A stretch of 64,000 nt of DNA from NCBI RefSeq assembly GCF_027943255.1, contig NC_072892.1, forward strand, positions 117,879,792 to 117,943,791, read 5' to 3'. Positions 57,966 through 64,000 of this stretch are shown here, one piece after another (within the stretch, counting starts at the first letter, position 1; each line of letters begins with the position of its first letter). The DNA is from Anastrepha obliqua (taxonomy: Eukaryota; Arthropoda; Insecta; Diptera; Tephritidae). The position numbers and the translations under genes were made by a program. Under the pieces are notes generated by a model, which saw only the letters and a list, made by a program, of their open reading frames with translations, was not told the DNA's origin and did not search any database.

Positions 57966-57969
57966 TGCT

Positions 57970-58770
57970 CAGGAATAACATTCGCTTATGCGATATCGCA
58001 ATAGTGGCAAGAAAAAAAATGTATCTATTTGAAACCTTTTGCAGCATTGAAAGTCGTGCAGAAGCTGAAGGCAAAACTAAATATCTGAAGATCTTGCGCA
58101 GCGAAGAGAGACGAAATCCTGAAAACATCCATCGAAATCGAGATATTTACCTTTGAGGGAGTTCAACTTTTCAAATGTTTGGGAGTGTTAATAAAAAAAG
58201 AGAACAGCAGTCACATCGCAACACAAGACTGAAAATTGACAGCAAACAAGGCAAAATCCCACACAAAATTGCTGAAGTCTAAACTGCTAACGCGTGAATG
58301 TAAACTTCACCTCTACCAGTCAATAATACTCCTCTGCTGTCGTACGGCTGCGAGGCTGGACAATGACAAGCAAAGATGAAATAAGCTTAAAACTGTTCGA
58401 GCCAAAAGTGCTCCGAAGGGTGTTTGGCCCCATACGCTGGAATGTACCGAATACGCTACAACGATGAGTTGCTAAACTTATGCCGGGGAGAAGATGTCAT
58501 TTAACACATTAAATCACAAAGGCTTCGATGTTTAGGACACACTGTGCGCATGGAGGACAGCCGCCCTCAAAAATCCTTTTTAACAACAAACTTTCTAGCG
58601 TGAGCCCGAGAACGTCCGAGGTTAACCTGGCTTGACCTAATCATAGCGAACCTCCTACGAGTTAGGAGCTAGAAGTCTATTACTATGAACTGTGCAGATT
58701 GGAAGAGGATTTTGGACGAAGCTAAAGCTTAACCTGAGCTGTAATCGCTGCTTGATGATGATGATGATTT
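57970..58770 (+). pseudogene. RTE-type non-LTR retroelement 3' end
   Basis: Decayed plus-strand frames read TFEGVQLFKCLGVLI, LLTRECKLHLYQSII, VLRRVFGPIRWNVPNTLQR, RPRLTWLDLIIANL and DWKRILDEAKA. This is the characteristic post-RT region of RTE elements (LFE.KVLR.IFGP.R; R.RLTW.D; DR..WR..LDEAKA). It ends in a GATGATGATGATGA run at 58755-58768, the typical short-repeat tail of this clade. Confidence 0.85.
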
Positions 58771-59119
58771 AATCCTATCAAAGCCAGTCTAGATTTTATA
58801 ATTGTTAGTGATGGTCATAATAGGTTACAATTTCCATGATAAAATTTACATAAATATTTTAAGTTACAAAGAAAAACAAATTAATTTGACATTAAAAAAA
58901 AACGAGAAAAATTAGTTATGAATTAATATTATCTGTCTTAGTGCCAATATGTATATCTCTGGATTTTGGGTCTAAATATGCTCATGCTATTTATAGATAC
59001 TAAATTTTGGGGAAGAGATTCCAAAGTTGAGTCACATGCGTTAGTGTTTTTTGTATCTAGCAGCGAAAAATTTAGAGTTTCTCACTAACTTCGCGGCAGT
59101 TATGTATTCTAAGGGCGAG

Positions 59120-60500
59120 GTAGATTAGATTAGATTTATGGGGGCTGGACAAGTCCAAGCACTCAGTCAGTAGACCATTGTACTACACCCGGATAGATAT
59201 CAGTAGAAAGAATAGAGATAGGAAAGATAAAAGGTGGATGGTAAAAATGGATAAATTAGTTTGAAGTCACTCTTCCACTAATCTCTTCGATTCATTGATG
59301 AATTTTAAGAGATCCGGAAGAGGAAGAGTATGAACTTTGTCCATACTCAGTGTATCCCAACCCAATATCCTATGTCTGATTCTGGAAAATGCAGGACAGC
59401 TAGAGAGTAAATGCTCTGCAGTGTCGTCTTACTCAAGACAGGATAGGTATATCGGGCTGTCCACGACCCCCATGGTAAGCATATGCTGACCACAGACGTT
59501 GTGCCCTCTGATTACACCCACCAGTGCTCTCAGGTCCTTCCTGCTGAGTTTTAGGAGAAAGGTCGCTGTTTTCCTGTTTGGTTCCTTCACAAAGCGCTTG
59601 GCTACTCTGCACGAGTTCAACTCAGACCAATGACCTCGGTGGGTAGACCTCATGAAGTCTTCAATCCATAGTTAAATCGATGCGGAATTGACACCTAGAA
59701 AGGGTTAAGGGTCTAGTGGCATACTTGCAGAGCCTTTATTTGCCAATTTATCAGCTAACTTGTTCCCTGCAATACCACAATGTCCAGGCACCCAAATAAG
59801 ACTAACTTTGTTTGTGTTTTGCAACACTGTTCAGTTTTGTCTTACATTCATCGACTAACTTCGAAGAACAGCGTGGGTTAGCAAGGGCTTTGAGTGCAGC
59901 TTGACTGTCACTAAAAATTCCAATACTGCTACCGCGCCACTTTTTCTCAATTAGCCAGTACGCCACATTCAAGATGGCATAGACTTCCATAAGGAATACC
60001 GTGGCCATCTGTCCTGTGGTATAGGAGTACTTAGTGCCTTCGTCTAAGTACCATCCAGATCCACTTCCATTACTGGTTTTCGATCCGTCGGTGTGTTGAT
60101 AACCCGTTAATAGATTCTCTGGGTTTAACCATTGATTTCTATCTGGGATCAAATCAACATTCTTCCTACTGAAGCTAACGAAAAGCATCCGATTGTCCAC
60201 CGGCATCGAGAACAGTGTGCGCCGCTCTGACAACTGCTGGTATATCTGACAATGGCCAGTGCTTACTTCATTTCCCCAGACTCCGTTTAACTTGAACCTG
60301 TACGCTGCCTTCATTGCTTCCTTTCGAATTTGAAGATCTAGAGGTTGCAAGTTCAGAGTAGCATTAAGGGTACAACTAGATGTCGTACGGGCGAGGTACC
60401 CAGGTATTTTGGAGTGGAACTGAAGAAGCTTATCCAGGGACAAGGAGTAGATAGTGTCAGCAAGCAAACAAACTTTAGCACCGTTGTATATAAGCGTTTT
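59120..60500 (-). pseudogene. Non-LTR retroelement (R1/LOA-like), RNase H part
   Basis: A 221-codon open frame (60467-59802) carries post-RT sequence (LQIRKEAMKAAYRFKLNGVW) and RNase H (YQHTDGSKTSNGSGSGWYLD; FLMEVYAILNVAYWLIEKKW; GIFSDSQAALKALANPRCSS). Further decayed frames continue to the finger region (LLKLSRKDLRALVGVIRGHN, HMLTMGVVDSPI near 59440-59560). The RT itself is missing. Same broad group as 1975-3969 but a different family. Confidence 0.82.
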
Positions 60501-60769
60501 CTTTGAACTGTGTCATCACGAAAATAACACTTTCACTGCCTTTTTTTTTCAAAATATATGTTTCGGTAAATCACATATTATACAAGTATAGGCACGAATG
60601 CACTAGTATGGCACGCTTTTTGCAAACACTGTGCAAATTTTCGGAAAAGTATTCTTTTCAGTCACCGTTAAGTGCTTTCACTTGTTAAGCGCAAAAAAAA
60701 AAAATTGCACTATACCCACGAAATTGATAAGCGAACAAACTGCGGAGTCAAACAGGCATTAGAGGAATA

Positions 60770-60777
60770 TATAAATA
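60770..60777 (+). promoter_or_regulatory. TATA box of CBM14-like gene 2
   Basis: TATAAATA within TATATAAATAG, 76-83 bases upstream of the ATG. Predicted transcription start near 60800. Confidence 0.6.
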
Positions 60778-60852
60778 GTCGCAGAAGGCCTGCAAACCTG
60801 CAATAATTCAATTTTGAAATTATCTAGAAATTCAGCTCCGTTGGCGTATAAA

Positions 60853-61217
60853 ATGCATAAAGGTAGAAACTATCCTGCCAGAGTAATCGTTCTTCAAAAA
60901 CAAAAACATAAACCTTTGATATCATTATAATTTCAGTTTCACTTGCTCTGCTCGTGTTGGTGGCCGCGGTAAGCGCTATCCACATTCAACAACGCTATCA
61001 TGGCCAAGATATTTACGCTGAACCCGATTGCTCTATCGTAGAAGATCATTCGCGTATGTTCCGCGACATATCCGATCCAACTCACTACTGGGTGTGCCCC
61101 GAAGGGCAAGAAATGGCCGACTACATACAATGCCCCGATAATCATGCCTTCATGGAGAAAGAGCAGAAATGCGTAGTGTGGGAGGAATGGAAATGGGTTG
61201 AGCCATATACCAAATAG
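60853..61217 (+). CDS. Small secreted CBM14/peritrophin-A-like protein, four-cysteine type (gene 2)
   Basis: Exon 1 (60853..60862) encodes MHK plus one base, donor GTAGAA. Exon 2 (60937..61217) follows ATAATTTCAG. The product is 96 aa starting MHKVSLALLVLVAAVSA, a signal peptide. The mature protein has four Cys spaced C-x21-C-x11-C-x12-C and then CVVWEEWKW, identical in spacing to gene 1, with the same DP and YW positions. Relative to a canonical six-cysteine CBM14 domain, C2 (replaced by Pro) and C6 are missing. The phase-1 intron inside the signal peptide is shared with gene 1. Secretion to cuticle or peritrophic matrix is inferred. A mariner copy lies about 0.2 kb downstream. Confidence 0.87.
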
Positions 61218-61253
61218 AGTGTGTAGCCAGATTAATGTATTTATTTTATCTTG

Positions 61254-61259
61254 AATAAA
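61254..61259 (+). terminator. Polyadenylation signal of CBM14-like gene 2
   Basis: AATAAA 37 bases after the stop codon. Confidence 0.65.
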
Positions 61260-61399
61260 TATTTTGCGAATCTAAAATTGCGATTAATAAAAAAATATGG
61301 TTTTTAATTAAACAAGACTGGCGTCATAAATATGTTTTTGATGGCGCCATCTTTTTAATGAGTTAGTGCGTTGGAAGTTACATCCCTAGCTGGCTTTCA

Positions 61400-62590
61400 G
61401 TGAAAGCTTGGTGATATTTGGTTCAGTGGAGTTATTGCATCTAAAGTGTCAGTATATTTGTGTCATCGGTGCAAAAATGAGTTCCGAACAAAGAGCTAAT
61501 GTCAAATTTTGTTTTAAAATCGGCAAAACATTTACCGAAACATTTGAATTGATGAAAAAAGTGTATGGCGATGATTGTCTATCTCGTAGAGTTCATAAGT
61601 GGTTTACACGTTTCAGAGATGGCTGTGAGGACATAAATGCCAATAAACATACGGGCCGCCCAAAATCAGTAATCACAGAAAGTTCCATCGAAATTGATCG
61701 TAAATTTTTCAAAAATGAACCAAAATCATTGTTGAAATTCATGGAATCGGAGTTGAATACCTCCAAAACATCGATTTATTGCATTTTAACTGATCATTTG
61801 GGCTTACGAAAGGTCTGTGCACGTTTCATTCCGCACAAGTCAACTGAGGATCAAAAATTGTTCAGAATTCAACATTCGAAAGACCTTATTAAAGAGGCGA
61901 GAAAAGACGGGAACTTCCCTTACTACATTGTAACTGGTGATGAAACGTGGTGTTTCCAACATGAACCTGAAACGAAGCGTCAAAGCGCCGAATGGAAGGC
62001 CCCAGATGAGCTACCACCCAAAAAATCGCGTTTGGAGAAGTCGAAAATCAAGTCGCTGCTCATTTGTTTTTAAGTTTCCAAGGGAATCGTCCACAAGGAG
62101 TTCGTGCCAACGAGCCAAACCGTCAATGCAATTTTCTTTCTTGGCGTTTTGAAGCGTTTGTTGCATCGCATTCGTCGAATTCGCTCTGAACACCGCGAAG
62201 GAAGAAGCTCGCGCTTATTGTATGACAATGCACCATCTCGTTGTTCCACCCTTGTGACTGATTTTTTACTAGAATTCGCATTTTAGCCATCAATCACTTA
62301 CCGTATTCACCTGGTATGGCTCTCTGTGACTTCTATCTATTAGGAAAATTGCATTACGCCATGAAAGGGAAACGTTTCGCATCCGTGGAGGCTATCCATA
62401 AGTCTTGTACCGACATCCTGAAGGACATTCCGGTCAATGACATGAAACACTATTTCGAAAAGCTGTGAAATCGCGTAAAACGGTGTATCGAAGTGATCAG
62501 AACGGAGCTCCTGCCGCTTATATTTTAGCCTAAACTTGTTTATTTTGGACTTCATCTTGTACATTAGGGGGATAGACATTTTTTAAGTAG
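61400..62590 (+). pseudogene. Mariner transposase, nearly full length, stop plus frameshift
   Basis: From the ATG at 61477, 198 codons are open: MSSEQRANVKFCFKIGKTF, the DNA-binding region (RRVHKWFTRFRDGCEDINAN; TGRPKSV), VCARFIPHKSTEDQK, and the first catalytic Asp (YIVTGDETWCFQHEPETKRQ). A stop at 62071-62073 follows SLLICF. The same frame goes on to IVHKEFVPTSQTVN and the second Asp in LLYDNAPSR (62218-62244). A frame change near 62283 then leads to SPGMALCDFYLLGKLHYAMK with the third Asp. The spacing fits a DD34D mariner. The ORF listed from 61408 starts upstream of the likely ATG. Terminal repeats were not found. Confidence 0.88.
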
Positions 62591-62599
62591 TTTTTAGTA

Positions 62600-64000
62600 G
62601 TCTTGTGTGCTTTCTATCCCAGAGAGAAGGGTGCAAAATATTAGTTTCATCATCGTAAATTAAGAGGGGCCCCTGACATTATTCATTTTTGGAAAATCGT
62701 TAAATTCAACATTTTCAGCTTTGAATTCGCATATTCACGTGTACTCACTTTTGGTTGTTGTTAGTGTTTAGATTTATTTCAAAGCGCCTCCTAAGGTAAC
62801 TCATTTAGGTGACGCTATTTAGTGTTATGATATATTTGGAGACATCAAATGGTTTTCAGTGACGAGTTTGCATTGTGGGTGCTGAGTTGTTTGGGTTCTT
62901 ATTAATTATTACTTAAATTACAATTATTATTATAATTATTACTGCAATACTACAGTTTAAAAGAAGTTCCAAACATTAAACTTAAAATCTTTAAGTATAT
63001 TAATAGCTGAAGTTTATTAATAATTGTGAAAAATTTCCATTAATTTCCGAAATTTAATTAGACTAGTGGCACCTTAAAATGTGATTTTGTGATTTTTGTT
63101 AACTCTTATAAAGGCAACATTTTATTGCTATGTCATTACAAAAGCAAAGAAAAAAAATAAAAAAAAACTCTATGTACCATTTTCTTCTTCTTCTCGACTC
63201 GCGCGATAACTGCCAAAGCATTTTGGCCGAGTTTAACAAAATGCCCAAGTGCGCGGTATAAATACATATTAAAGTTACAAATACGCTTTATGACAACTGA
63301 CTATGACTTTTAACTAAAAAAATGCAATCAGTTTTTATAAAAAACAAAAAGCTTCCAATAACTGCCACTGCTTGCTGTTTCAAATGACCATTGCCCAAAA
63401 TACAGTCCAATACCCATTGTTGCTTTTGCAAAGTAAGGCAAATACTTCGCTCACAATGGAAATAAAAGGGTCCAGATGCTTGTGCACTGTCACTTAGTGC
63501 AACTTGGAATTGACCCATATTTTTAGGTTAACCGAAAATCCGCTCTGTCAATAAATGATAAAAACGTGCTATTATTATTATGCGAACTGTTTATTTTTCT
63601 TTTTCTTAGTAAAAAAAACAAACAAACAAATTTGTGCATACAAAAGCAACAAATCTGAAGGCAATAAATGATATGAAAAAGTTAGACAAATTAAAAGACC
63701 ATTTTCGTATTTTTTCTGCTTTTTGTTATGTACTGTGCTTTGGGCCATTATTGTGGGTAAAGATAAAGTAACGGTTACAAATACTATCACATACAAATGT
63801 AGGCATATAGCTGCACTGGCGGTCCAAAAATAGCAAGTAAGCTGAGATTGTCCGTAATAAATAATAAATTTAAGATGTGCCCCAAAAACTGTTACAAGTG
63901 CTTATGTGCAGACATGCTCGTACATTTGTTATACATACATATAAGTACATATGTATGTAAGTGATCTCATTTTGCCGCCCACGCACGTGTGCATAAGTGT
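62600..64000. other. Terminal stretch, no gene seen
   Basis: AT-rich with short chance frames. 63185-63255 (TTCTTCTTCTTCTCGAC; TTTTGGCCGAGTTTAACAAA) is related to the repeat inserted at 28276-28496. Confidence 0.4.

Noticed and set aside
1..64000. CRISPR arrays, operons, bacterial-type promoters or true tRNA genes
   Set aside because: The only regular array (13952-14112) is a direct minisatellite without spacers, and the tRNA-like sequences are SINE heads. The genome is animal.

Overview
The window looks like chromosomal DNA of a higher (brachyceran) fly, probably a tephritid-like fruit fly. It is AT-rich and gene-poor, it carries a Toll receptor, small chitin-binding secreted proteins and a Tyr/Pro-rich cuticle-type protein with fly-like short introns, and it is packed with decayed mariner/Tc1, R1/LOA-, Jockey- and RTE-type elements, Helentron remnants, MITEs and tRNA-derived SINEs. 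The species is an inference; no sequence comparison was possible.

Four host genes can be supported. (1) A secreted Pro/Tyr/Ser-rich protein on the minus strand (4548..6899, two exons, about 750 aa) built from YGAPP/YGPPSRP repeats. (2) A Toll-family receptor on the minus strand (34852..37954, two exons, 1004 aa) with signal peptide, LRRs, two LRRCT clusters, a TM helix, a TIR domain and a TATA box. (3) and (4) Two tiny secreted one-domain CBM14/peritrophin-A-like proteins, minus 47229..47650 and plus 60853..61217. They share cysteine spacing, exon structure and the loss of the same two cysteines.

Layout: 1-4 kb SINE, deleted mariner and an R1/LOA-type retroelement; 4.5-6.9 kb repeat-protein gene; 9.6-10.7 kb a large near-perfect palindrome next to a mariner fragment; 12.9-14.2 kb a Helentron remnant with a minisatellite; 14.4-17 kb retroelement and mariner scraps plus a tandem duplication; 17-19 kb apparently unique sequence; 19.2-25.2 kb nested transposon debris including a Tigger/pogo-type transposase; 25.5-28.2 kb AT-rich sequence; 28.2-34.65 kb dense nested SINE, Tc1, R1/LOA, MITE and mariner insertions; 34.8-38.1 kb Toll; 38.6-45.4 kb retroelement fragments, a second Helentron and a fold-back MITE; 47.2-47.8 kb the first CBM14-like gene; 48.3-54.3 kb SINEs and three mariner/Tc1 copies; 55-60.5 kb MITE, mariner, RTE and non-LTR pieces; 60.8-61.3 kb the second CBM14-like gene; 61.4-62.6 kb a mariner; then unremarkable sequence to the end.

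The host genes do not form an obvious pathway. Two are cuticle or peritrophic-matrix type secreted proteins and one is an innate immunity or developmental receptor. Most other open frames are broken transposable-element genes, several of which interrupt one another and so give a relative insertion history.
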